From assembly GCF_017743935.1 (NCBI RefSeq), contig NZ_JAGHRE010000009.1:186001-250000 (forward strand): a DNA stretch of 64,000 nucleotides, read 5' to 3'. A program made the position numbers and the translations under genes. Under the pieces are notes generated by a model. The model saw nothing but the letters and a program-made list of their open reading frames with translations. It was not told the origin of the DNA and searched no databases. Positions 7,960 to 18,035 of the stretch are shown piece by piece; position 1 is the first letter of the stretch; every line of letters begins with the position of its first letter. The DNA is from Tropicibacter sp. R16_0. Its GTDB lineage: Bacteria; Pseudomonadota; Alphaproteobacteria; Rhodobacterales; Rhodobacteraceae.

Positions 7960-9678
7960 TCAGTTCCCCTTCTCATACGTCAGTTGACCATTCATAATCG
8001 TATAAGACACCGCAACATCCGAGATCTGCCCAGGCTCCACCTCGAACAGATCCTGTTCAAGCACGACGATATCCGCCTTCTTGCCGACCTCAAGACTGCC
8101 GATCAGCGCCTGCATGCCCATCCCCTTGGCGGCATTGATTGTGTGCGCCTCGAGCGCCAATTGCAGTGGCAGTTTTGCAGCCTCTCCCCCCAAAGGTTCA
8201 ACATCCTCGCGCCCACGCAATTGTCGCGTGGTGCCGACCTCGATAGAGGCCAACGGGCGGTATTCGGATACGTAGCCCGACACCGGCCAGTCTGACCCGA
8301 ACGAGAAGACACCACCCGCATCAGCCACGCGGTTCACGGGAAACATCGCCTTCACACGTTCTCTCCCCAGCCGACTGACCGAAATGGTCTGCATCAATGG
8401 ATCCATGGTCATCCAAGAGCCGGTGCTGTCATAAATCACGCCCAACTCGGCAAATCGGGCGTAGTCGTCCGGATGGATCAGCGTTCCGTGGGTAATCTTG
8501 TGCGCGCGATCCCGTGGCGGATTGGCTTCGATCGCGGCTTCGACCGCATCAAGCAGGGTCCGCACGGCCAAGTCCCCGAAACAGTGGCAAGTCACATCGA
8601 TACCGGCCGCATCTGCCCTGCGCACGGCATCCATGACCACATCCACGGGGATGATCGGCTCGGGCCTCAGCAACGGTTTGTCATTGTAGGGATCGACATA
8701 GAGCGCGTTCCATTTGTCGTCGCCGCCGTCCATGTTGATCTTGAGGTACCGCGCCTGCACCAAGTCCGAGTTGAACTGCTCACGCAGCTCCATTGTGCCG
8801 GGCAAAGGATCAAGATCGCCGTCGTTCCAATAAAAGGAGCCGACAAAGCGCACCGGCAATTGACCGTTCTTTTCAAAGTCGGTCATCATCTGAAAGCCTT
8901 CCTGCTGGCTCATCCCCTGAATGCCATGATCATGCACCGAGGTGATCCCAGCCGCCGCAAAGCGTTGCAGCCATTCGCCGACGCCTTCGGCCAAAAACTC
9001 CGGATTGATGTCGATCAGCGAGGTCAGCACTTGCATCTGCGCCGGGATCTCAACGATCCATCCAGTGGGATTGCCGTCCGCATCCCTTTCAAAGAATGAA
9101 AACCCAGGCACCGTTTCTGGCGTGTCCTTGTCAATGCCTGCCAGTTCCAACGCCTTGGAGTTCACCCAAGCGGAATGTCCGTCGATGGTCCAGAAATACA
9201 CTGGCCGCTCGCTTTCGATCTCATCCAGCATGGCCGCGGTCGGATTTCCGTCCGTCCACGGATTAAAGCGCACGCCGTAACCCAGAATGATGTCGTCGGT
9301 GTTGCTTTCGACCTCTTTGCGGATACGGTTGAACAAATCATCCTTGTCGTCAGTCTGCAGATCAACACCCAGCATGATGAGGCCACCAGCGGCGGCGTGG
9401 ATATGCCCATCGACAAACCCGGGCAGCACCATGCGCCCTTCCATGTCGATCACCTCGGTCCCGATACCGATCACGTTCTTCAGGCCATCCGCCTCGCCGA
9501 CATAGACGATCTTGTCCCCTTCGATCCCGATGGCGCTGACAACACGGCTGTCGGCATCCATTGTGTGTACGCGCCCATTTATCAGGGCGTAATCCGCCGT
9601 GGGGTTGAGCCTGTTGGACTGCGCCTGTGCAATGACTGGAAGCGAAGCTAGAACGGCCGCTGCAATGATCCGTTTCAT
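7960..9678 (-). CDS. secreted YtcJ-type amidohydrolase
   Basis: A 572-residue metal-dependent hydrolase of the amidohydrolase 3 (YtcJ) family with a cleavable signal peptide (MKRIIAAAVLASLPVIAQAQ), so it should act in the periplasm. Metal-site motifs are visible: GFVDGHIH after the first beta strands, the His-rich VTCHCFGDLAVR region, and FGSDWPV with the late catalytic Asp. The C-terminal GSLEVGKKADIVVLE is typical of the superfamily's beta-sandwich. GGGAGGG lies 5 bases before the ATG. Substrates of this family are diverse imides and amides, and the neighbours (kpsC convergent, ribD upstream) do not reveal one. Confidence 0.85.
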   Translation of the reverse strand: MKRIIAAAVLASLPVIAQAQSNRLNPTADYALINGRVHTMDADSRVVSAIGIEGDKIVYVGEADGLKNVIGIGTEVIDMEGRMVLPGFVDGHIHAAAGGLIMLGVDLQTDDKDDLFNRIRKEVESNTDDIILGYGVRFNPWTDGNPTAAMLDEIESERPVYFWTIDGHSAWVNSKALELAGIDKDTPETVPGFSFFERDADGNPTGWIVEIPAQMQVLTSLIDINPEFLAEGVGEWLQRFAAAGITSVHDHGIQGMSQQEGFQMMTDFEKNGQLPVRFVGSFYWNDGDLDPLPGTMELREQFNSDLVQARYLKINMDGGDDKWNALYVDPYNDKPLLRPEPIIPVDVVMDAVRRADAAGIDVTCHCFGDLAVRTLLDAVEAAIEANPPRDRAHKITHGTLIHPDDYARFAELGVIYDSTGSWMTMDPLMQTISVSRLGRERVKAMFPVNRVADAGGVFSFGSDWPVSGYVSEYRPLASIEVGTTRQLRGREDVEPLGGEAAKLPLQLALEAHTINAAKGMGMQALIGSLEVGKKADIVVLEQDLFEVEPGQISDVAVSYTIMNGQLTYEKGN

Positions 9679-9749
9679 GAATACCCTCCCGCTTAAATCT
9701 GCGAGATATGGTATTCTGATTCCGGTATATTTCTAGATATTTGTGCGTT

Positions 9750-10841
9750 TCAACGCAGGGCACGTGTCCAGCGGTGCAGGATGTCGGCCCCCACGGGGCG
9801 CGTCTCGGCCAATTGGAACCTTGGCGCCTGTGCAAGACGATCCAGTCCCATGGCTCCCAAGGACGGCAGCCCCTCGGCTCCGATCGCAAGGCCAGCGGTA
9901 AAGCCGATCAGCTCATCCACCAGATCATCCGCCAAAAGCGACGCAGCCAGTGCCGAGCCCCCTTCGCAGAACACCCGCGTCAGGCCCGCAGCCCCCAGTT
10001 GCTGCAACAGATCGCCCGCGTCGATCTGAACCCCTTGCAACGCGCAGGGGATCAGCTTGGCACCCAAGCCTTCCCAGGCCTTGATCCGCTCGACGTCGGC
10101 GCTTGGCCCGTGGCACAGCCAGACAGGTACATCCTTGGCCGTGCGTGCCAGTTGGCTCATCAAGGGCAAGTCCAGATGGCGCGAGACGACGACGCGAACA
10201 GGCTGGCGCTCGACCCCCATGTCCCGCACGGTCAGCGAAGGGTCATCTGCCCGCGCCGTGCCAGCCCCCACCAGAACCGCGTCATGACGGGCGCGCATGG
10301 CGTGCACCGCGCGCCGTGCGTTTGGCCCCGTGATCCACTTGCTCTCGCCCGTTGCGGTGGCAATGCGTCCATCGAAGCTGCTGGCAAGCTTCAGCGTCAC
10401 AAGTGGGCGCCCCTGTTCGACTTTCAGGAAAAACCCAGCCAGATCCTGTGCGGCGTCTGTCGCCATCACACCGACTGTCACCTCGATCCCGGCCGCGCGC
10501 AGCATGTCGAACCCCTGTCCGGACACGCGCGGGTCACTGTCTTGCAGAGCGCAAACCACACGTGCGACGCCCGCATCGATCAAGGCCTGGGAACACGGAG
10601 GCGTCTTGCCATGGTGCGAACAGGGTTCAAGCGTGACATAGGCCGTGGCACCGCGCGCATCCTCACCCGCCTGTGCAAGCGCAACGGGTTCTGCATGGGG
10701 ACGCCCACCGGGTTGCGTCCAGCCGCGACCGACAATACGCCCGTCTTTGACAATGACGCAGCCCACAGCCGGATTTGGCCAGCACGAACCCTGACCGCGC
10801 CGCCCCAGCGAAAGGGCCAGCGCCATGTACCTATTGTCCAA
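9750..10841 (-). CDS. ribD: bifunctional diaminohydroxyphosphoribosylaminopyrimidine deaminase / 5-amino-6-(5-phosphoribosylamino)uracil reductase
   Basis: A 363-residue RibD. The N-terminal deaminase domain has the zinc motif PHAEPVAL and PCSHHGKTPPCSQAL; the C-terminal reductase domain has LKLASSFDGRIATATGESKWITG. It performs the second and third steps of riboflavin synthesis. The start is uncertain: TTG at 10841 (MDNRYMAL) has a GAAGAG site 9 bases upstream that overlaps the nrdR stop codon, while the ATG at 10826 has only a weak site. Only 5 bases separate it from nrdR, so the two genes are co-transcribed. Confidence 0.95.
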   Translation of the reverse strand: MDNRYMALALSLGRRGQGSCWPNPAVGCVIVKDGRIVGRGWTQPGGRPHAEPVALAQAGEDARGATAYVTLEPCSHHGKTPPCSQALIDAGVARVVCALQDSDPRVSGQGFDMLRAAGIEVTVGVMATDAAQDLAGFFLKVEQGRPLVTLKLASSFDGRIATATGESKWITGPNARRAVHAMRARHDAVLVGAGTARADDPSLTVRDMGVERQPVRVVVSRHLDLPLMSQLARTAKDVPVWLCHGPSADVERIKAWEGLGAKLIPCALQGVQIDAGDLLQQLGAAGLTRVFCEGGSALAASLLADDLVDELIGFTAGLAIGAEGLPSLGAMGLDRLAQAPRFQLAETRPVGADILHRWTRALR

Positions 10842-10846
10842 TGGAT

Positions 10847-11317
10847 TTACTCTTCGCTAGGGGATACCGGCGGTCGTAGTTCATGAACAAACTCCTCGAA
10901 ATCATCCGCCGCCTGGAAGTTCTTGTAAACACTTGCAAATCGCACGTATGCGACCGTGTCGATGCGGGCCAGAGCCTCCATGACAATCTCACCGATCTGT
11001 TTCGATGGAATGTCCGTTTCCCCCATGCTCTCGAGCCGCCGTACGATACCGGAAATCATCTGGTCGATGCGTTCAGGCTCGATCGGTCGCTTCTGCATCG
11101 AAATGCGGATCGACCGCTCCAGCTTGTCCCGGTCAAAGTCTTCGCGCTTGCCGTTGGTCTTGATCACCACCAGATCGCGCAGCTGCACCCGCTCGTAGGT
11201 TGTGAACCGTCCACCACAGGCCGGACAAAACCGGCGCCGCCTGATCGAAACATGATCTTCCGCGGGTCGTGAGTCCTTGACCTGTGTGTCTATATTTCCG
11301 CAAAACGGGCAGCGCAT
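10847..11317 (-). CDS. nrdR: transcriptional repressor NrdR
   Basis: A 156-residue NrdR. The N-terminal zinc ribbon reads [17 protein letters not shown] with a second CPAC pair, followed by an ATP-cone domain from about residue 49. NrdR senses ATP/dATP and represses ribonucleotide reductase genes by binding paired NrdR boxes. The ATG at 11317 gives the canonical MRCPFC start; 20 open codons upstream are not part of the family. A perfect DnaA box lies 53-61 bases upstream of the start. The nrdHIEF operon at 43.6-47.3 kb shows no obvious NrdR box, so its main target here may be another reductase. Confidence 0.96.
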   Translation of the reverse strand: MRCPFCGNIDTQVKDSRPAEDHVSIRRRRFCPACGGRFTTYERVQLRDLVVIKTNGKREDFDRDKLERSIRISMQKRPIEPERIDQMISGIVRRLESMGETDIPSKQIGEIVMEALARIDTVAYVRFASVYKNFQAADDFEEFVHELRPPVSPSEE

Positions 11318-11369
11318 CCGCCTTCTCCCTCGTTCGTTTCCGCCTCTGATTGTGAACGCTTCGGCCCAC

Positions 11370-11378
11370 TTATCCACA
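11370..11378 (+). promoter_or_regulatory. DnaA box upstream of nrdR
   Basis: The nonamer TTATCCACA matches the strongest DnaA-binding consensus exactly. It lies 53 bases upstream of the nrdR start codon in the short gap between nrdR and yjbQ. It is a single site without a cluster or AT-rich unwinding region, so a replication origin is not indicated; a role in cell-cycle control of nrdR/ribD transcription is possible. Confidence 0.45.
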
Positions 11379-11442
11379 ACTATAGGCCAGCCTCTACAGT
11401 TTGGGTAGAGGGGAAATCACACCGCTAGATCATGGGGCAAAA

Positions 11443-11856
11443 TCATCCCAAATGCGCGGCAACCTTGCGTGTGTGGGGGGAACTGCGGTGTTCAAACAGG
11501 TAAATCCCCTGCCAGGTTCCCAATACGGGCACACCATCCGCCACCGGGATCGACAAGGACACCGGCATCATCGCGGCCTTGATATGGGCAGGCATGTCGT
11601 CAGGACCCTCGTAGGTATGCGTGAGATAGGACATCGACGGATCCGTTGTCGGCGGCACCAGACGATGAAAGAACGCCGCAAGGTCCGTCTGCACCTCAGG
11701 GTCGGCGTTTTCCTGGATCAGCAAAGAGCAAGATGTGTGGCGCACAAAGAGCGTCAGCAGCCCATTTCTCGGGCTGCTGCGGGTCCATCGCGTGACCTGA
11801 GACGTGAACTCATAAAGGCCTTGGCCACGGGTCGGGATTTGGAACTCGGTCTGCAT
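11443..11856 (-). CDS. yjbQ: YjbQ/UPF0047 family protein
   Basis: A 137-residue protein of the YjbQ (UPF0047) family, a small trimeric fold reported to have weak thiamine-phosphate-synthase-like activity. Family signatures are present: HTSCSLLIQENADPEVQTDL in the first half and LGTWQGIYLFEHR near the end. The ATG at 11856 gives the usual N-terminus (MQTEFQIPTRG). The gene stands between nrdR and a small secreted protein. The physiological role is not established in the family. Confidence 0.9.
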   Translation of the reverse strand: MQTEFQIPTRGQGLYEFTSQVTRWTRSSPRNGLLTLFVRHTSCSLLIQENADPEVQTDLAAFFHRLVPPTTDPSMSYLTHTYEGPDDMPAHIKAAMMPVSLSIPVADGVPVLGTWQGIYLFEHRSSPHTRKVAAHLG

Positions 11857-11906
11857 GGTGCGACAGTGGACAACCGTCGATGTCGCCGCAAGGGCTTCGC
11901 CGCAGA

Positions 11907-12320
11907 TTAGAAGCGGATCGGCACAGGCTCGCACATCCCGTCGGCCTGCTGGACCGACATGCTGTCACCGACGTTGAACCCGCTTTTGAAGAACCCACCC
12001 TCGGCGGGCGTGATGCCGGCGGCCTGCGGATCAATGGTAAACTGCACGGCCGTCCGACGACCGGTCGTCACGCTCGGACCACGATCTCGGGCCACGTAGA
12101 CCCGGGTTTTCCATCCGGCCCCCAGTTGACGGCGTGCGAATTCCGATGCCGCACACCAGATGTCATTGGTGCGCCCCGAGTTGCGCGGCACAACCTCAAA
12201 AATGGCCGCGTTGACGGGGTTCACCCGCGCGCCACTCCGAGAGGTAAACGCGTCGGCGGGGTTGGGAAGCGCAGTGACCAGCGTCGCAGCAACGGTGCAG
12301 GCAGTGACGATGTGTTTCAT
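11907..12320 (-). CDS. small secreted protein of unknown function
   Basis: A 137-residue protein with a clear signal peptide (MKHIVTACTVAATLVTALPNPADA) and no motif I recognise. The mature part is about 113 residues, contains two cysteines (in IWCAAS and GMCEPV) that could form a disulfide, and is rich in beta-prone sequence. It probably resides in the periplasm. Its start at 12320 is supported by the signal peptide. The neighbours are yjbQ and another small exported protein; no function can be inferred. Confidence 0.75.
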   Translation of the reverse strand: MKHIVTACTVAATLVTALPNPADAFTSRSGARVNPVNAAIFEVVPRNSGRTNDIWCAASEFARRQLGAGWKTRVYVARDRGPSVTTGRRTAVQFTIDPQAAGITPAEGGFFKSGFNVGDSMSVQQADGMCEPVPIRF

Positions 12321-12465
12321 GAATTGATACCCAAATGATTACCTTGTTGGGATCAGTGTAGTGTGTCGCTCGGTCAGCGGACAGGGCATTTCACAGCGTT
12401 GTCATGGCTTGTGCTTGGGGTGGTAGCGGACTGGCGGCATCCTGCCGACGCCTGATCTTGGAGCT

Positions 12466-12949
12466 TCAATCCCAACTGCGCGTCTCAAGTGAATAGGTTT
12501 GCCCTGCCCGCTCCTTGGCCTCGAACAGCGGCAGGCCATACCCCGCAGATACAACCGAACCCGGATCACAGCTGAGATGAGCCAGCTCCTGCTCACCCTT
12601 CATGACAGTCACCCCTCCGCTCACCTGGCCATCGGGGGTACGCTCGACCGCGTAGTGAACAACGTAAGAGACCCCTTTGTTGTAAAAGGTGAATTCTTCC
12701 CAGATGCTGGATCCGACACCAGGCCAAGGGCGCATGTCCACATCGCGCACAGAATAGTTCAACACCAATTCTGGTGTGTTTCCGACAGAACCAAACGCAT
12801 AGCTGACCCGAGAGGCGCTCAGACAGGTGGTCAGTTGCTTGGCGCCCCCTTTCAGGGTGCAGGACACAAGCGTTTGGGTTTGGCTCAGGGCAATCTGCAG
12901 AAGCGACACCAGCCAGCAGAACCACAAAGGCGGATAGGCGAAACTTCAA
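12466..12949 (-). pseudogene. small exported protein with apparent +1 frameshift after the signal peptide
   Basis: Two overlapping minus-strand frames appear to make one protein. From a TTG start at 12949 (GGAG 7 bases upstream) one frame encodes a good signal peptide, MKFRLSAFVVLLAGVASA. The plausible mature protein, from about SQTQTLVSCTLKGGAKQLT to the stop at 12466, is in the frame one base further on. Skipping one base around 12890-12915 would join them into a protein of about 160 residues with two or three cysteines. Either this is a recent frameshift, a sequencing or assembly error, or the second frame starts by itself at a TTG at 12927. The function is unknown. Confidence 0.6.
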
Positions 12950-12961
12950 GGACAGCTCCAA

Positions 12962-12993
12962 AACGAACAAGGGCGCCACACTGGGCGCCCTTG
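12962..12993 (-). terminator. intrinsic terminator of rpoD
   Basis: CAAGGGCGCC and GGCGCCCTTG form a perfect 10-bp stem (12968-12993) with a 6-base loop. Read on the minus strand it starts 30 bases after the rpoD stop codon and is followed by TTCGTTTT. It also lies just upstream of the small frameshifted exported-protein gene, which would therefore be expressed only by readthrough or from a promoter squeezed into this spot. Confidence 0.8.
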
Positions 12994-13023
12994 AACTTAT
13001 CTTAGTTTCCGAGTTTTCGGGAA

Positions 13024-15009
<1,986 letters not shown>

Positions 15010-15120
15010 TCAGTGCTCCTGCAGGGCTGGGTGATTCGGTTAGCCCGAATCATTAGCGCGATGAAATGATTCGGCCACCCGTTTACCCGGTTTTTTCTAC
15101 CTATTCTTTACCAAAACGCA

Positions 15121-17076
15121 CTACCTGCGCTTCTTCTCGAAGTTGATTCCCGCCGTGATTGCGGCAAAGGCGTCACGCTCTTCCCGATTGATTCGCGCTC
15201 CGTTGTCTCCAACGTCATAAATCGCCTTGTCCTCATTCTCGCTTCGGGTTGCCTTGTTGCGGGCTTCGGCGGCCTGACCCAGACGCCAGGTGATCGCCTC
15301 GTCCGTCTGCCCGGCCATCTCTTCCTCGGCCTCGGCAATTTCGGCGCTCAGCCCCCTGTGCGCGGTCAGTTTTGCGAGTTCTTCGTTGAGCGTCAGCTCG
15401 GCCAGTTCGACATCGCCAGGGTTTCGAACACAGGGGCTGATTGCCACATGGCGAAGCGACCGCAGGTTTTCAAGGGCATCCGGCCCCAAAGCATCATAAA
15501 TCCGGTCGGTCAGCTGATCGGGCGCGTCGATGGCATAGCGCAGGATCACGTCACGCAGGATCGCATAGTCGGGATCGCGGCATTCCATGTCCTCGATCTG
15601 AACTTCGAACTGCACCACCACCTCGGGCGTTGCGATGGCCGTGGCCAGGATAACCGCCTCGCGCATCTGCACCTGCGCATTGTCCCCACCCGAGGCCAAC
15701 AGCGATTGGCGCGTGCCCGGCAGCGCCGAAAGACGCTCGGGTTTCCACTTGCCACGCGGTTGCCAGCTGCTTTTGCCACCCGATTTGCGGGTGGGGCGGA
15801 ACAGCTCCCACCGCAAATCCTTGATCTCTTGGCCATAATGCGAGCGGATCGAGGGGTCGCGGATCTGCTTGATCTTTTCCCGCAGGGTCTTGTCCAAAGC
15901 TGCCTTGCGCTCGGGGCTGTCGAACACCTTGCCTTCGGTCTCGCGCTGCCACAGCAATTTGACCATCGGGATCGCTGCATCTAGCACGCTTTGCACGGCT
16001 GCAGGCCCTTCGGCCTTGATCAGGTCGTCAGGGTCCTTCCCCTCGGGCATCAGCGCAAAGCGCACCGATTTGCCAGCCTCAAGCAGCGGCAGCGCCAGGT
16101 CGATCACCCGCATCGCCGCCCGCAGACCGGCGGTGTCACCGTCCAGCGCGATGATCGGCTCATCCGAGATCCGCCAGAGCAATTGCAACTGGTTTTCCGT
16201 GATCGCCGTGCCAAGCGGCGCAACTGCCGCCTCGAACCCGCCCTCGGCCAGCGCGATCACATCCATATACCCCTCGGCCACAATCAGCGGCTGCCCTCGT
16301 CCGGCCGCCTGCCGCGCGGGCGCGTGGTTATAAAGGTTGTGGCCCTTGTCGAAGAGTTCGGTTTCAGGCGAATTCAGGTATTTGGCGTTGTCATTGGGAT
16401 CCATCGCGCGGCCCCCAAAGGCCACGCAACGCCCGCGCGCATCGCGGATCGGGAACATGATCCGGTTGCGGAACGTGTCATAGGGTTTCTTGCCCTTGGT
16501 CGAGGCCTTGGCCAGCCCGGCCCCCAGGATCAGATCCTCGGGCACATTTTTGCCGCGCAAGTGATCCCACAGACCCTGCCAGCCATTGGGGGCAAAGCCG
16601 ATCTCCCACCGCTCAAGGGCCTGACCGTTCAGACCGCGCCGCGTGATGTAGTCGCGCGCCGCCGCGCCGCCGCCGGTGTTAAGCTGCAGGCGAAAGAACT
16701 GCACCGCCTGTTCCATCACATCCGCCAGTTGGCTGCGTCTGTCCTGTTTCTCCTGCGCCTTCGGATCACGCGCAGGCATCGGCATCCCGGCTTCGCGTGC
16801 CAGGATCTCGACCGATTCCATGAAACTCACGTTTTCGGTTTCCTGCACGAACTTGAAGGCATCACCCTTGGCGTGACAGCCAAAGCAGTAATAATACCCC
16901 TTGCGGTCATCCACGTGGAAAGACGCAGTTTTTTCGTGGTGAAACGGGCACGGAGCCCACATGTCGCCCTTGCCCTGGTTCGACTTGCGCGGATCCCACA
17001 TGACCTTGCGCCCAACCACTTGGGTCAGGCTGACGCGACCGCGTAGCTCATCAAGGAATCCAGGAGGCAGTGACAT
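15121..17076 (-). CDS. dnaG: DNA primase
   Basis: A 651-residue primase. The N-terminal CHC2 zinc finger is CPFHHEKTASFHVDD followed by YYCFGCHAKGD at about residues 43-73. The DnaG catalytic core and Toprim domain follow, with FPIRDARGRCVAFGGR, the Toprim glutamate in VAEGYMDVIAL and the paired aspartates in IIALDGDTAGLRA. The C-terminal ~200 residues form the variable DnaB-helicase-interacting part. It synthesises RNA primers at the replication fork. The ATG at 17076 gives MSLPPGFLDELRGRV, the usual start. Confidence 0.97.
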   Translation of the reverse strand: MSLPPGFLDELRGRVSLTQVVGRKVMWDPRKSNQGKGDMWAPCPFHHEKTASFHVDDRKGYYYCFGCHAKGDAFKFVQETENVSFMESVEILAREAGMPMPARDPKAQEKQDRRSQLADVMEQAVQFFRLQLNTGGGAAARDYITRRGLNGQALERWEIGFAPNGWQGLWDHLRGKNVPEDLILGAGLAKASTKGKKPYDTFRNRIMFPIRDARGRCVAFGGRAMDPNDNAKYLNSPETELFDKGHNLYNHAPARQAAGRGQPLIVAEGYMDVIALAEGGFEAAVAPLGTAITENQLQLLWRISDEPIIALDGDTAGLRAAMRVIDLALPLLEAGKSVRFALMPEGKDPDDLIKAEGPAAVQSVLDAAIPMVKLLWQRETEGKVFDSPERKAALDKTLREKIKQIRDPSIRSHYGQEIKDLRWELFRPTRKSGGKSSWQPRGKWKPERLSALPGTRQSLLASGGDNAQVQMREAVILATAIATPEVVVQFEVQIEDMECRDPDYAILRDVILRYAIDAPDQLTDRIYDALGPDALENLRSLRHVAISPCVRNPGDVELAELTLNEELAKLTAHRGLSAEIAEAEEEMAGQTDEAITWRLGQAAEARNKATRSENEDKAIYDVGDNGARINREERDAFAAITAGINFEKKRR

Positions 17077-17141
17077 GGCGCTAGTCTGTCAGAGATGGGG
17101 GGCCGCGCCAAGAGGCGCACGGCCCACCATCCGATGGCAAC

Positions 17142-17450
17142 TTATTGTTTCAGGCAGAGTTCCAGCCACGCCGCGCCCAGGTCTTCCTTGCGGACAGTGG
17201 ACATCTTCTGTTCATAGACCCACGGCGCGATTAGCGGGATCGCAGCGTTGTAATTGTCCGGCCATGTGGGTTCAGTTGCGGCGATGGACTTGGCCACGTC
17301 GCGCTCTTTCACACGATCCAACCGCGCCTGTTGAACGGCTTTGACGACCTGCGCCTGATACTCACAGCTTTGTTCTTTGGTGTCAGCGGCAACAACGGGT
17401 GTTGCCAACATGGCGGCGGCCAAAGAAGCGGCGGTTGCAAGGCGGATCAT
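17142..17450 (-). CDS. small secreted protein of unknown function
   Basis: A 102-residue protein with a signal peptide (MIRLATAASLAAAMLATPVVAAD) and an 80-residue helical mature part with two cysteines (QSCEYQ and LELCLK) placed to close a helical hairpin. No known domain is recognised. It is read towards dnaG, with a GC-rich hairpin (about 17098-17127) between the two genes. A periplasmic location is inferred from the signal peptide. Confidence 0.75.
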   Translation of the reverse strand: MIRLATAASLAAAMLATPVVAADTKEQSCEYQAQVVKAVQQARLDRVKERDVAKSIAATEPTWPDNYNAAIPLIAPWVYEQKMSTVRKEDLGAAWLELCLKQ

Positions 17451-17489
17451 CTACGGTCTCTCCCGGAATCAGTTCTGTTACCGCGCAGG

Positions 17490-18035
17490 TTACCCCCGCG
17501 CGGCCACAGCTTCCATGGCCGTTTTCAGATCGTGAACCAGAGTGTGCGCCATCGAGCGGAACGCCATGATCTGGAACGTGCCCTCATCCACGCGCGCCAG
17601 CGAGACTGACAGATGCTGCAATTGGGTGCGCACGGCCATGCCAACTGGGAAATGTGCCAGCCGCACATCCACCGGTACAAGACGCGCCAGAACATCCTCG
17701 GCCGTCTCGCCGGACAAGTTGACAACCGCCCAGGCGTCGGACTGATCGGTTAGCGCCGCGTGTTCCGACAAGCCAGCATCAGCCGCCGGTCCAATCAACA
17801 TGGCCTGAGCATGTCCAAACCAGATGGCCTGCGCATCGCTGCCCTGTATCAGCCCATTGGCCTGGGGATACGCCACCCCATGCGCGGCCTTCATCGCCTT
17901 GGACAGCTTGTCCTGTTGCCCATTGTACGGCGCAACCGAAGTCATCTGTCCCGGCTCGACCTCGACCACCTTTGTGGCGCCAACGGTCAGCGGCAGCAGA
18001 CCCGCACAGGGCGAAAGAGCTGAAAGTTTATCCAC
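17490..18035 (-). CDS. soxG: sarcosine oxidase gamma subunit
   Basis: A 181-residue SoxG, the last gene of the heterotetrameric sarcosine oxidase operon. The GTG at 18035 overlaps the end of soxA by 8 bases, which favours this start over the longer open frame. The sequence has the gamma-subunit features LSPCAGLLPLTVG near the start and a GcvT-like C-terminal fold (FPVGMAVRTQLQHLSVSLARV). The gamma subunit contacts the alpha subunit, and the complex oxidatively demethylates sarcosine to glycine. Confidence 0.9.
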   Translation of the reverse strand: MDKLSALSPCAGLLPLTVGATKVVEVEPGQMTSVAPYNGQQDKLSKAMKAAHGVAYPQANGLIQGSDAQAIWFGHAQAMLIGPAADAGLSEHAALTDQSDAWAVVNLSGETAEDVLARLVPVDVRLAHFPVGMAVRTQLQHLSVSLARVDEGTFQIMAFRSMAHTLVHDLKTAMEAVAARG

